Source of the DNA: VRUE01 sp963840565
GTDB taxonomy: Bacteria > Actinomycetota > Thermoleophilia > Solirubrobacterales > 70-9
DNA length: 64,000 nucleotides
Reading direction: 5' to 3'
Assembly: GCA_963840565.1 (NCBI GenBank)
Contig: CAWIZH010000004.1
Span: forward strand, 248,001-312,000
Made by a program: the position numbers and the translations under genes. Position 1 is the stretch's first letter. Each line of letters begins with the position of its first letter. This document shows positions 44,895 to 54,400 of this stretch, piece by piece. The notes below the pieces were generated by a model that saw only the letters and a program-made list of their open reading frames with translations, did no database searches and was not told where the DNA came from.

Positions 44895-46307
44895 CTAGGC
44901 GCTCACTGCTGGGGCGTTTCTCTCGCTGTCGAGAAGACGCTTGACCGAAGGACGTGTATTGCGAGGACGCGGCGGCATGATCGGCTGATCCTCGACTGAC
45001 TTTGTAAGCGCTGAGAGAAGTCGCATCAGATCAGGCGTTGGCTTGCCCTCTTGCTGAGGCATCTTCGGTCGGGTGATCGCCTCGCTGGTTTTGATCAGCT
45101 CCGCCACTGTTACCAGGACGATCTGAGCCTTCCCCGCGGCCTTCGCTCGGGCTGCCTCCTCGTACGCGCCTTTCGTGAAGCTGAAGGCCACGATGTAGCC
45201 CACGTCTTTCCCGCTGCGCTCTACGGCAGTCTCGAAGTTGTCGACGACATTGCGGCCAACGCTCTCGGACTGCTTGACCTGGATCGGCTCGTGATACATG
45301 AAGGACAGCCCATCGATTCCCATGTCCCCGGACTTCTTCGGGGAAGGCGTTCCGCTCACTTGCTGCATCACCCAGTTTTGGAACTCGAAGGGCTTCAGGG
45401 TCCGAAGATCGATCTCCGAAGTGGGGATGTTCTCAACTTGCGGTTCGGCCCCTAGCTTCCGCAGCCGGCGCTGCATCAGCCCGACCGCCGTAGGACTGAT
45501 GTCGATCCCGATCCACTGCCGCTTCTCTTTTTGCGCAACGGCCATCGTGGTCCCGCATCCGCAGAACGGGTCGAGGACGATGTCTCCCTTGTTGCTACTC
45601 GCCCTGATGATTCGCTCTAGCAGCGCCTCCGGCTTTTGCGTTGGATACCCGAGGCGCTCGTGAGAACGGGAGGACAGCGTGATCTCCCAAACGTCGTCCA
45701 TCAGCTTTCCCTCGGGATCGATGTAGTAGCGCTTGCCGAATTTGTGCTGAGCGCGATAGATGCGACCTTGCTCATCTTTCTGCCACTTCTTCAAGGTCTT
45801 CTCTGGCCACGGTTCCTTCGGGTGGTTCCACGTCACGCCGTCGCACGGCCCATTTGCGTAGCGGAAGATCGTGTCGTGATTGCGGTGCAGCCACTTATTG
45901 GGTGCTCCGCTTGAGGTTTTGTAGTGCCAGATGACTTCGTTCACGAAGCGATTCATGCCGAACAAATCGTCCATCATCACCTTGAGGTAATGACCTGCGT
46001 GTGAATCGCAATGGAGATAGATCGTGCCTGTTGGCTTGAGGATGCGCTGAAGCTCGATCATCCGTTCGCGCATCCAGTCGATGTAGACGTTGATTCCTCC
46101 CTGCCAGCGGTCCTCAAATGAACGGACCTCAGCCTCGTCTCCCCAGATGACCTCGTAGTGCCGGTTTGAGAAGAAAGGGGGATCGAGGTAGATCAGGTCA
46201 ATGCAATCCGACGGGAACTGCATCAAACGCTGAAGGTTGTCGTCGCAATAGAGGACGCCGGTTTCGAGGTAGCCCACGGGGTTCACAGTGGGCGTATCGG
46301 TCATCAC
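44895..46307 (-). CDS. DNA methyltransferase fused to an Mrr-like nuclease domain
   Basis: A 470-aa fusion. Residues 1-290 are an N4/N6 adenine or cytosine amino-methyltransferase with motif IV DPPF at D42 preceding motif I DPFCGCGTT at 246, the beta-class order, and a target-recognition segment between. Residues 300-400 form a PD-(D/E)xK-type domain: PFEFQNWVMQQV, GIDG with D332, then IQVKQSE with K345, close to Mrr/restriction endonuclease-like domains. A Pro/Arg-rich tail follows. One chain would thus both modify and cut DNA, or the nuclease may act on foreign modified DNA. No separate endonuclease gene is adjacent. Confidence 0.83.
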   Translation of the reverse strand: MMTDTPTVNPVGYLETGVLYCDDNLQRLMQFPSDCIDLIYLDPPFFSNRHYEVIWGDEAEVRSFEDRWQGGINVYIDWMRERMIELQRILKPTGTIYLHCDSHAGHYLKVMMDDLFGMNRFVNEVIWHYKTSSGAPNKWLHRNHDTIFRYANGPCDGVTWNHPKEPWPEKTLKKWQKDEQGRIYRAQHKFGKRYYIDPEGKLMDDVWEITLSSRSHERLGYPTQKPEALLERIIRASSNKGDIVLDPFCGCGTTMAVAQKEKRQWIGIDISPTAVGLMQRRLRKLGAEPQVENIPTSEIDLRTLKPFEFQNWVMQQVSGTPSPKKSGDMGIDGLSFMYHEPIQVKQSESVGRNVVDNFETAVERSGKDVGYIVAFSFTKGAYEEAARAKAAGKAQIVLVTVAELIKTSEAITRPKMPQQEGKPTPDLMRLLSALTKSVEDQPIMPPRPRNTRPSVKRLLDSERNAPAVSA

Positions 46308-46388
46308 AAGACTTCTCCTTTGCCTTGACAGGACTCTTGCCGTACCGATCCATGGCGGCTGGCTGCCAGCTAAGGAATGCGGCTTAGC

Positions 46389-46556
46389 TCATGGGCGGAA
46401 AAGCCATGCCGGGAGGGCCAGCACGGCGAGGGCGACTAGCAACGCGTGCCAGTCGGTGAATAGCTGCGCAACGCTCGCGGCTAGCCCGACCTTGATCCAG
46501 AACTCTGGAGGAGGCCTGCGGCGCTGCTGGCGATTGTGGCTCTCATTTGCACCCAC
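46389..46556 (-). CDS. small single-helix membrane protein
   Basis: A 55-aa frame from GTG 46556: a hydrophilic Arg/Gln/Pro-rich start (NRQQRRRPPPEFWIKVGLAA), then a hydrophobic helix (LLVALAVLALPAWLF) and a stop at 46389. It ends 81 bp upstream of the methyltransferase-nuclease start on the same strand. Composition and the basic-then-hydrophobic order look like a real small membrane or phage-type protein. It partly overlaps the upstream region of the transposase on the other strand. AAGGGA lies just before the GTG. Confidence 0.45.
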   Translation of the reverse strand: MGANESHNRQQRRRPPPEFWIKVGLAASVAQLFTDWHALLVALAVLALPAWLFRP

Positions 46557-46646
46557 TTCCCTTCTACTCCGGAAGTTGGCGCGGCTTTAGGCGATCTTGG
46601 CCTGTCTATCGATTTCATGTCCGATAGCTCAAGCATAATGGTCAGT

Positions 46647-47486
46647 ATGAACAGGCTGTCCACCGAGAAGCGCGCCCAGATCATCGGCTGCCTGGTCGAG
46701 GGCAACTCGATCCGGGCGACAGTGCGGATGACCGGCACAGCCAAGAACACGATCACGAAGCTGCTGGTCGATCTCGGGGAAGCCTGCGCCGAATACCAGG
46801 ACAGCGTGCTTGTCGATCTCCCGTGCAAGACCGTCGAGTGCGACGAGATTTGGGCGTATTGCTACGCGAAGAAAAAGAACGTGCCCGAGGAGCACAAAGG
46901 GACCTACGGCTACGGCGATGTCTGGACCTACACGGCCCTCTGCGCCGACACGAAGCTAGTCCCAACCTGGCTGGTCGGCGAGCAAAGCGCTGACGACGCC
47001 TTTGTCTTCATGCGCGACCTGGCGAGCCGGATGTCGAACCGAATCCAGCTAAGCACCGATGGCAACCGGATCTACGAATCGATTGTCGGCATGGCCTTCA
47101 ACCATCAGGTCGATTGGGCGATGATGCAGAAGACCTACCGGGCCGAGAGTGGCTCGCCCGAGCGCCGCTACAGCCCTGCGGTTTGCGTTGGGACGAAGGT
47201 CCGCGTCCAGAAGGGCGATCCCGACCCCGACAAGGTCTCAACCAGCTATGTGGAGCGACAGAACTTGACGATGCGGATGGGGATGCGACGGTTCACGCGG
47301 TTGACCAATGGATTTAGCCGCAAGGTTGAGAACCTTACGCACGCCGTCTCGCTGCACTTCATGCACTACAACTTTGCCCGGCCCCATCAGTCGCTCAAGG
47401 AGCGCTATCCACGGACTCCGGCGATGGCGGCCGGCGTCACGGATCACGTCTGGTCCCTGGAAGAGATCGCGGCGCTGCTCGATTGA
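46647..47486 (+). CDS. IS1-type transposase
   Basis: A 279-aa DDE transposase of the IS1-like group. It begins with a HTH region (STEKRAQIIGCLVEGNSIRA), then the catalytic domain with VECDEIWAYCYAK (first Asp), STDGNRIY (second Asp) and STSYVERQNLTMRMGMRRFT (Glu). ATG 46647 fits homologues; ATG 46638 is also possible. I find no convincing terminal inverted repeats or target duplication, so this may be an immobile or domesticated copy. It splits the accessory region between the restriction-modification and Panacea loci. Confidence 0.85.
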   Translation: MNRLSTEKRAQIIGCLVEGNSIRATVRMTGTAKNTITKLLVDLGEACAEYQDSVLVDLPCKTVECDEIWAYCYAKKKNVPEEHKGTYGYGDVWTYTALCADTKLVPTWLVGEQSADDAFVFMRDLASRMSNRIQLSTDGNRIYESIVGMAFNHQVDWAMMQKTYRAESGSPERRYSPAVCVGTKVRVQKGDPDPDKVSTSYVERQNLTMRMGMRRFTRLTNGFSRKVENLTHAVSLHFMHYNFARPHQSLKERYPRTPAMAAGVTDHVWSLEEIAALLD

Positions 47487-47650
47487 ATCTGAGCAAAAGA
47501 GTGGAAAGACTCCAACCGTTTCTATAAGTTGACCTTGACGGCTACGAAGGGGAGGACGATGCAGGAGTTCCACGCTGAGGATCGAAGCAGGGTTCGGTCA
47601 GGTATGCCCGCTACCCTGTCAGTTGGCACCCGATCCCCCTGGAGGCACTG

Positions 47651-48082
47651 ATGGCGTCCGCCCATGACGTCGCTCGATACGTCATTCGACAGCTCTCACC
47701 GCTGTCAACCGTCAAGCTGCAAAAGCTCGTCTACTACAGCCAGGCTTGGCACTTGGTCTGGGAGGACGCGCCGCTTTTCGATGAGCGAATCGAGGCCTGG
47801 GCCAATGGGCCGGTCGTGCCGGATCTATACCGCGAGCATCGTGGCGAATTCCAGCGCACCTCATGGAAAAAGGGCTCGATTCAAAACTTGACGCCGAAAG
47901 AGCGAAGCACGATCGACTCGATCATCAAGTTCTACGGCCCCAAGGAGGCCTTCTACCTAAGCGAGCTCACCCATCGGGAGGCTCCCTGGAAAGAAGCGCG
48001 CGAAGGCCTCTCCCCGGGTGCTCGCGGCAGCAATGAGATCACTCAGGCTTCGATGGCCGAGTACTACGGCTCGCTCGTCTAG
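47651..48082 (+). CDS. Panacea-domain (DUF4065) antitoxin
   Basis: A 143-aa protein with the DUF4065/Panacea pattern: STVKLQKLVYYSQAWHLVW, then WANGPVVPDLYREHRG and LSELTHREAPWKEAREGL. This domain is a shared antitoxin platform found beside many unrelated toxins, and also occurs in SocA-type proteolytic adaptors. The next gene starts 6 bp later, fitting an antitoxin-first operon. ATG 47651 follows CTGGAGG at 47640-47646. Confidence 0.87.
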   Translation: MASAHDVARYVIRQLSPLSTVKLQKLVYYSQAWHLVWEDAPLFDERIEAWANGPVVPDLYREHRGEFQRTSWKKGSIQNLTPKERSTIDSIIKFYGPKEAFYLSELTHREAPWKEAREGLSPGARGSNEITQASMAEYYGSLV

Positions 48083-48088
48083 CTTCTC

Positions 48089-48553
48089 TTGGGCAAGAAG
48101 AAGCCTCGATCCGGGGCGAAGGTTTCGAAGGAAAAACAGCCTGCATCGATTGAGAAGCCTGATCGGCTAAAGCGGCCTGTTCCGGCTGCCCCAGCAAGCG
48201 AGTCGCAGGCCACGTTGGTCTGGCGCTTCACCATGGTTGACCTAGAAGGGCCATGGGGCTGGGCGAAATTTGTTGCCGGCCATGCCGAGACGCTGTGGAA
48301 AAAGTGCTCGAACTGGGAGACGATGCGAGAAGGCGAGCTGTTCGGATTGGGCGGCAACAAGAGAATTCCCGCTGAGAACATGTGCCCGGAAGCACAGAAG
48401 CGGCTTACGGCTCTAGATCTGGACGACCACGGAGCACTATGGGAGTTGCGACTTTCAGGAGCACCACGGGTTTGGGGGCTTCGTAGCGGCCACGTCTTCT
48501 ACCCCGTCTGGTGGGACCCGGAGCACACCGTCTGCCCCTCCAGCAAGGACTAG
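48089..48553 (+). CDS. putative toxin partner, RelE/HigB-like C-terminal half
   Basis: A 154-aa protein from TTG 48089. The first 45 residues are basic and probably flexible (KKKPRSGAKVSKEKQ). The C-terminal half (MCPEAQKRLTALD, ALWELRLSGAPRVWGLRSGH, then FYPVWWDPEHTVCP) follows the strand order of RelE/ParE-superfamily toxins. The 6-bp gap after the Panacea gene makes it the likely toxin of that pair. The RelE-like reading is by eye and not certain. Confidence 0.62.
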   Translation: MGKKKPRSGAKVSKEKQPASIEKPDRLKRPVPAAPASESQATLVWRFTMVDLEGPWGWAKFVAGHAETLWKKCSNWETMREGELFGLGGNKRIPAENMCPEAQKRLTALDLDDHGALWELRLSGAPRVWGLRSGHVFYPVWWDPEHTVCPSSKD

Positions 48554-48660
48554 CTACGCCTGAAGATCGCTGCGCCGCTGGATTGATGCCGGAGGGGTCA
48601 ACGCGCCTTGCTGGCAGCATCGAAAGCGCGTGACAGGCTGGCGCTTGGCAAGAGCGGAAT

Positions 48661-48694
48661 TCTGGCGGGGCGCGAGGATGCGCGTCTCGCCAGA
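48661..48694. terminator. hairpin after the Panacea operon
   Basis: TCTGGCG (48661-48667) and CGCCAGA (48688-48694) are perfect arms, with GCGCG/GCGC pairing further inside. It lies between the Panacea-linked gene and HxlR and may end the former transcript. Confidence 0.4.
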
Positions 48695-48727
48695 TTCAAA
48701 GTGACCCACCACCCAAAGAGCCCATCA

Positions 48728-48742
48728 CTTACGTTCAGTAAG
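48728..48742. promoter_or_regulatory. HxlR-type operator
   Basis: CTTAC-GTTCA-GTAAG is a palindrome 14 bp before the HxlR-family start. HxlR regulators bind palindromes with TTAC/GTAA half-sites, so this is probably its own operator. Confidence 0.5.
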
Positions 48743-48756
48743 CTGAGATTTGCTGC

Positions 48757-49101
48757 ATGGAGGCCGGGTCCCAGACCCAAGATCAAGCCGTCAATGGCGT
48801 TTGCCCGCTCTTTCACGCGGCGATCGAGTTGATCGGCAAGCGCTGGACCGGGGCGATCATCAGCGCCCTGACCGAGGGCCCGCTGCGTTTTGGCGAGTTG
48901 GCCCGGGCGGTGCCGGGGCTCTCCGACCGGTTGCTCTCGCAGCGCCTGAGGGAGCTCGAGGACGAAGGTCTGGTCGAGCGCGAGGTCGAGGCCGGCACGC
49001 CGGTGCGCGTTACCTACTCGCTGACCGAGAAGGGCGCCGAGCTGCGTCCGGCGATCAGCGAGTTGAAGCAGTGGGCAAAACGCTGGAACCGAACCGCCTG
49101 A
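48757..49101 (+). CDS. HxlR-family transcriptional regulator
   Basis: A 114-aa winged-helix protein: CPLFHAAIELIGKRWTGAII, LRFGELARAVPGLSDRLLSQ and RELEDEGLVEREV are the conserved HxlR segments, including the N-terminal Cys that senses electrophiles or redox change in some members. It has its own palindrome just upstream. It precedes xseA by 21 bp but probably regulates something else. Confidence 0.9.
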   Translation: MEAGSQTQDQAVNGVCPLFHAAIELIGKRWTGAIISALTEGPLRFGELARAVPGLSDRLLSQRLRELEDEGLVEREVEAGTPVRVTYSLTEKGAELRPAISELKQWAKRWNRTA

Positions 49102-49122
49102 CACGCTGGATAGCCTGAATTT

Positions 49123-50406
49123 ATGGATTTGCCCGGGCCGTTCCCAGTGGGGCGTTACGCGAAAACGTTGCGGGATGAGCTGCGCAAGCGCGCTCGGGTT
49201 CAGCTCATCGGTGAGGTCACTGGCCTCCGTCATACGCCTAAGCAGTCCTATTTCGAGTTGCGCGACAGCGAAGGGGCGGTGCCCTGCACGATCTGGGCAA
49301 ACGAGCTCGGCCAGCTAAAGCTGCCCGACGGCGCGCTGCGCGATGGCGCTGAGTTCGTCGCGGGCGGCGGACCCGACTATTTCATCGGAAGCCAGGCTTC
49401 TTCACCCGGATTTTCGTTCCGGGTGACGCATTTGCGCCTGGCCGGCGAGGGAGACCTGCTGGCGCGGCTGGAGGCGCTGCGCAAGCAGCTGCAGGGGGAG
49501 GGCTTGTTCGAGCTGCAGAAGCAACTGGCACGGCCGTTGTTGCCGAAGACGATCGGTGTCGTCACCGCCGAGTCCGGCGCCGCCCGCCGCGACCTGCTGG
49601 CCGGGCTCGAGCGGCGTGGCTGGCGCGGCACGGTCGTCTGGGCCTTCGCCCCGGTGCAGGACCGTCACGCGGCGCCGCGGATTGCGGCGGCGATCCAGGA
49701 CCTCGCCGCGCAGCCGCAGGTCGAGGCGATCGTCGTCACCCGTGGCGGCGGCAGCCTCGCCGACCTCTGGGCTTTCTGCGACGAGACCCTCTGCCGCACG
49801 GTGGCGATGCTGCGCGTGCCGGTGATCAGCGCCGTCGGCCACGAGCGTGACTCGACCTTGATCGACGATGTCGCAGCGGTCGCCTGCTCGACCCCTACCC
49901 ACGCAGCCGAGGCGGCGGTGCCGCTCGACTGCGTCGCCGCCCGCGGCGAGCTCGACCGGGGTGTCGCTTCGTTGCGGCGGGCGGCGGAGAGCGCCGTGCG
50001 GACGCGCACCCCGCACCTGGTCGCGCTGGCGCGGGGACCGGCGCGGGCGCTGCGGCGCGAGCGGCTCGCTCTCAACCAGAAGACACGGGAGATCCGCGCC
50101 GCCTCCGAACGCGGCATCGCCGAGCGGCTCGGCTTCCAGCGCCGGCTCGCCACCGTCGTCCTCGAGCGGGCGCGCCAGCGCGCCGCCGGAGCCGAAATGG
50201 AACGGCGACGTACGGCGTTGCACCGGGCTGAGGTCGCCCTGCGAGCCCACGAACCCGAGCGGACGCTCGAGCGCGGTTACGCCCTGGTCGAGGCCGGAGA
50301 GGGCGAGCCGGTGAGCACCGCAGCCGCTGCGGTCGCCGCCGGGCGCGTCAAACTGCGCTTCGCCGACGGCAGCGTCGGCGCCAAGATCGAGGAGCCTGAT
50401 GAGTGA
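49123..50406 (+). CDS. xseA: exodeoxyribonuclease VII large subunit
   Basis: A 427-aa subunit with an N-terminal OB fold (VQLIGEVTGLRHTPKQSYF), the catalytic domain with KTIGVVTAESGAARRDLL and VVTRGGGSLADLWAF followed by SAVGHERDSTLIDDVA, and a long helical C-terminus. With XseB it degrades single-stranded DNA to oligonucleotides. Its last 8 bp overlap xseB. Confidence 0.95.
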   Translation: MDLPGPFPVGRYAKTLRDELRKRARVQLIGEVTGLRHTPKQSYFELRDSEGAVPCTIWANELGQLKLPDGALRDGAEFVAGGGPDYFIGSQASSPGFSFRVTHLRLAGEGDLLARLEALRKQLQGEGLFELQKQLARPLLPKTIGVVTAESGAARRDLLAGLERRGWRGTVVWAFAPVQDRHAAPRIAAAIQDLAAQPQVEAIVVTRGGGSLADLWAFCDETLCRTVAMLRVPVISAVGHERDSTLIDDVAAVACSTPTHAAEAAVPLDCVAARGELDRGVASLRRAAESAVRTRTPHLVALARGPARALRRERLALNQKTREIRAASERGIAERLGFQRRLATVVLERARQRAAGAEMERRRTALHRAEVALRAHEPERTLERGYALVEAGEGEPVSTAAAAVAAGRVKLRFADGSVGAKIEEPDE

Positions 50407-50635
50407 GAAACCCGACAGCTACGAGGCGGCGGTAGAGCGCCTGGAGCAGATCATCGACCGCCTCGACTCGGGCCAGGCGGGCCTGCGCGAGACGCTCGAG
50501 CTCTGCGGCGAGGGTCGCGATCTGGTCACCTACTGCGGAGCCGAGCTCGACGCGGTCGGAGAGGGCCTCAAGGAGCTGAAGCTGGACGAGTTGGCAACCA
50601 AGCTCGCAACTTCCGCCGATCCGGGTGCGGCGTGA
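50399..50635 (+). CDS. xseB: exodeoxyribonuclease VII small subunit
   Basis: A 78-aa protein with the XseB helical-hairpin pattern: SYEAAVERLEQIIDRLDSGQ, then LRETLELCGEGRDLV. Several copies wrap the coiled-coil arm of XseA. It overlaps xseA by 8 bp, as usual for this pair. Confidence 0.94.
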   Translation: MSEKPDSYEAAVERLEQIIDRLDSGQAGLRETLELCGEGRDLVTYCGAELDAVGEGLKELKLDELATKLATSADPGAA

Positions 50636-50682
50636 CGTAGGCTGCTCGCCGGTTTGCGCAAATTTCCTAACTGGAGGAACGG

Positions 50683-51447
50683 ATGAAGGGGCTTCTGGCT
50701 CGTCGGCCCTCGCCGGCCATGGTCGTCGCAATCGTCGCCCTCGTCGTCGCGATGGCCGGCACCGGCTACGCGGCAACGCAGCTGCCGAGGAACAGCGTCG
50801 GCACCAAGCAGATCAAGGCCAACGCCATTACCACGGCGAAGATTAAGCAGAACGCTGTCACCGGCGCCAAGGTTGCGGACCACTCGCTGACCGGCGATGA
50901 CATCGACCTTGCCAAGCTGGGGACGGTTCCGACGGCGAACGCCGCCAACACGGCCGATGTCGCCAAATCTGCCGATGCAGCTAAATCGGCGAACACCGCC
51001 AGCGTCGCGAATACGGCCAACGCGCTCGCTCCGCTCGAAGCGACCCGCTTCGTGGGGACGCCCGGTCAGCCGGAATTCCTCAATGGCGCCACCAACGCGC
51101 CAGACGAACCATCGGTCAAATATCCCGATGTCGGCTTTTACAAGGACCACGACGGAATCGTTCACCTCACGGGTGTGGTCGAAACCGGCGGGACGGGGGC
51201 CACGATCTTCATCCTGCCCGTGGGGTTCAGGCCGGCCAGCGGTGCGGTCCTCTTCTTCAACGCCCTCTGCCGGGCGGCCGGCGGGGTATGCGACGTTGAC
51301 TCCGAAGGCGATGAAGAGGGGTACGTGCAGCTCCTCGTCGCCGGATCGAATGCGGTCATCGAAAGCACTCCGGTCGACGGTCGGGTGCTCATAAAGCCGG
51401 ACGTCACAGTCTCGCTCGACGGTATTACTTTCCGAGCCGAAAGCTAG
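50683..51447 (+). CDS. secreted protein of the RRPSPAM family (paralogue of 5916-6440)
   Basis: A 254-aa protein with the N-terminus RRPSPAMVVAIVALVVAMAG, then short degenerate repeats (NSVGTKQIKANAITTAKIK) and an Ala/Asn/Thr repeat (TANAANTADVAKSADAAKSA) resembling a coiled or solenoid stalk. The C-terminal 120 residues form a beta-rich domain with two Cys in FNALCRAAGGVCDVD. GGAGG at 50672-50676 is the ribosome site. It probably forms a surface-exposed stalk with a small head. Confidence 0.75.
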   Translation: MKGLLARRPSPAMVVAIVALVVAMAGTGYAATQLPRNSVGTKQIKANAITTAKIKQNAVTGAKVADHSLTGDDIDLAKLGTVPTANAANTADVAKSADAAKSANTASVANTANALAPLEATRFVGTPGQPEFLNGATNAPDEPSVKYPDVGFYKDHDGIVHLTGVVETGGTGATIFILPVGFRPASGAVLFFNALCRAAGGVCDVDSEGDEEGYVQLLVAGSNAVIESTPVDGRVLIKPDVTVSLDGITFRAES

Positions 51448-51453
51448 TCGCAA

Positions 51454-54400
51454 TCAGCTTCTGCTGACCCGGGCGATCTCTGCTTCCAGCCTTTGCCGGC
51501 CGGCAGCGAGCTCGTTCGGCCCCCATAGGGCGACTACCGGCTTGTCGGCTTTCTCGAGGAAGACATAGGCGAGCTCGACCTCCTTGACGTCGCGCGCCTC
51601 GGCGACAGCGAGGGCGTAGATGGTCTGCTGGATCTCGTAGCGAGCTGCGAGCTCGGCGGTCTCAGTTTCGTCCACCTTGTCGGTCTTGTAGTCGACGATC
51701 AGCGGCGGCGCTCCGTCTTCCTCGACCAGCAGGTCGATCGAGCCGCGCAGGACGGTGTCGGCGACTTCGATCAGCAACGGGACCTCGGCGCGGCTGCTCG
51801 TGTCCCGTACTCGTTCGGCGAAGAAGCTGGACTCGAGCCAGGCCCGGAAGGGGGCAAGCAGCGCTTCCTCGGCCAGGCCGGAGCCGGCGCCGACCTCCGC
51901 TGACATCGCTATCCGGCGGATCAGCTCTGGGCTCGGCGCTCGCCACTCGTTGGCCTGGCTCCACTCGAGCAGCGAGTGGACTGCCCTGCCTCGCACCGCG
52001 CCACCGTCGGCCCCGGCGTGCTCGTCGTCGCCCTCTTCGCGGAGGGCGCGGTCGCTGTTGACCAGCCGTTGCTCGGGCCCCTCGCCATGGGTCGAGATCG
52101 CGGTGTAGGAGAGCGGTCGCCTCGTTGCCCTGGGGGGTCTCCAGGTAACCAGAGGCGCGGGCCCCTCGCCGTCGCTTGGGGCCTGGTCCGGCTCCTTGCG
52201 CACGGTGGTCAGGCTCGCCGCCCGCTCGAGCGAGGCGAGGTTCACGCGGACCGCGATCTCGGCGTGCTCGAACGTCGCCTCCAGCCCTGGCCTCGGCTCG
52301 GGGGCCGGGATGACGACGGTCGAGTCGCGCTCGCGGTCGATCTCGAGCCCGGCGACGATCCGCTCGATCACGGCCTTCCCGTGGCTTTCCCGCGAGGGAG
52401 GTGAGGGGCTGATCACGCCACTCAGCAGCAGCCTCTCGCGCGCTCGCGTCGCGCCGACGTGGAAGAGGCGGAGCTCCTCCTCCGCCTGGCGCCGCTGGGC
52501 GTCCTCGCTGAGCTCGCGCTGCGCGTAGAGGTCGATTCCGCGGGCGCCGAGCCGGCGCAGCTGCATCCCTACCCGCGGCGCCTCCGGCTCGTGGCCGAGG
52601 CTGAGCAGCGGCCCGCGCGCGGCGGGGAGCAGGCCGCGCGAGAGGTGGGGAATTGCGACCACGTCGAACTCGAGTCCCTTGGCGCTGTGGATGGTCATGA
52701 TCCGCACCCCGTCGTGACCCTCGACCGCGGTCGCCGCCTGTGCGTTGGCATCGGCGTCGGCGCGCGCGGCGAGGAAGTCGAGCAGGCCGCGTAGGTCGCG
52801 GCCCTCTGCCGCCTCGAACTCGGCGGCGAGCCGCATCAGCTTGCGCACGTTGGCGAAGCGGCTCTCGCCGGCGCGGCGCATCAGCACGGCGAGGTCGTAG
52901 CCGGTCGCGGTCACTGCGGCGTCGATCAGGCCGGCGAGCGAGAGCGAGGTGGCGCGACGGCGCAGTTCGGCGATCGTCTCGGCGAACGTGCGCAGCAGCG
53001 AGAGCTCCGCCGCGGGGATCTGCGCGAGTTGCTCGCGGTCGGTGCGCTCGTCCTCGCCCAGGCCCGCCGCCTGCTCGACCGTCGGCCAGATGTGGCGGCC
53101 CCTGCCCGCCGCGGCGCGCAGCAGCCAGAGCGTGTCGGGCGTGACTCCGCAGGCGGGCGAGGCGAGCGTCCCCAGTAGCGCCTGGTCGTCGAGCGGGTTG
53201 GCGATCGTCGCCAGCAGCGCGCAGACGTCGGCGACCTGCTGCTGGGACCAGTAGCCGCGACCGCCGACGACGTAAGGCCGAAGTCCGGCCCTCTCCAGCG
53301 AGTCCTCGTGGGCGTCGAGACGGGTGAAGGCCCGCAGCAGCACGACCATCGCTCCGCGCTCGACGCCCTGGTCGGCCAGCTCGCGCAGCCGTGCGGCGAG
53401 GAAACGGGCCTCGGCCAGTTGGTTGGCGGGCGTGCGGGCGTCTGTTGCCGGGTCGAGCTCGATCCCGTCGTCATCCCAGCCCTCGCGACCGGTGAGCAAC
53501 ATCTCCACCGCCGGCCCATCTCCGGCCGGTCGCGGGCCGCTGGGCACGGCGCCGACCCGCAGCAGCGTGTAGCCGTCCAGCAGCTGCTCGCCGATCGCGT
53601 TGACGGCGGCGATCACCTCGGGGCGGGAGCGGAAGTTGCCGCTGAGGGGGAGTACCTCGCCGGCGGCGCTTGCCTCGATCACACGCCGCCGCTCGCGGAA
53701 GACATCAAGGTCGGCGTGCCTGAAGCCGTAGATCGACTGCAGCTCGTCGCCGACGACCATCAGCTGGGTCCCCGGCCCGCGCAGCGACTCGATCAGGCTC
53801 AGCTGCAGGCGGTTGGTGTCCTGGAACTCATCGACGAGCAGGTGGCTGAAGCGGGTCCGGTAGTTGGCCCCGATTTCGGATTGTTCGAGCAGTCGCGCCG
53901 CCAGCAACTGCAGGTCCTCGAAGTCGATCCCAGCGCGCCTCTGCTTAGCGACGCCGAAGCGCTCGGAGAACAGCCGCAGCAGCTCGGCGACGTGCCGGTA
54001 GGCGCGACCGCCCTCGCCGGCCTCGGCGACGCGGCTCAGAGCCGCGTCGATCGCATCCTTGTAGGCGGCCAGCGGCTTCGCCTTGCTTGTTGTTCGCAGC
54101 GACGCCATCTGATCGAGGTTGGGGGAGCCCTCCGTCTCATCGAGCAGGGCCAGCGCCCGCTCGACCAGCTCGAGGTTGGCGCTGCCCTGTTTCAGCTCGC
54201 CGATCGTCTCCGCCGCGACCGCCGTGGCGTGCCGCAGCGCTCCCTCCACGTCGGGATCAGGCGGCTCGGGAAGCTGCGGCTCGGCTTCACCGCGGCTGCG
54301 CAGCTCGGCGTGCACGCCGAGCACGATCCCGCGCAGGCCGCCGATGTCGAAAGCGGCGACGGTGTCTTCGCGCTCACGGTCGCCTCCCGCCAGGAAGGCT

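Noticed and set aside
46647..47486. complete insertion sequence with terminal repeats
   Set aside because: I compared flanks of the transposase gene and found no convincing terminal inverted repeats or target duplication, so only the gene is listed.
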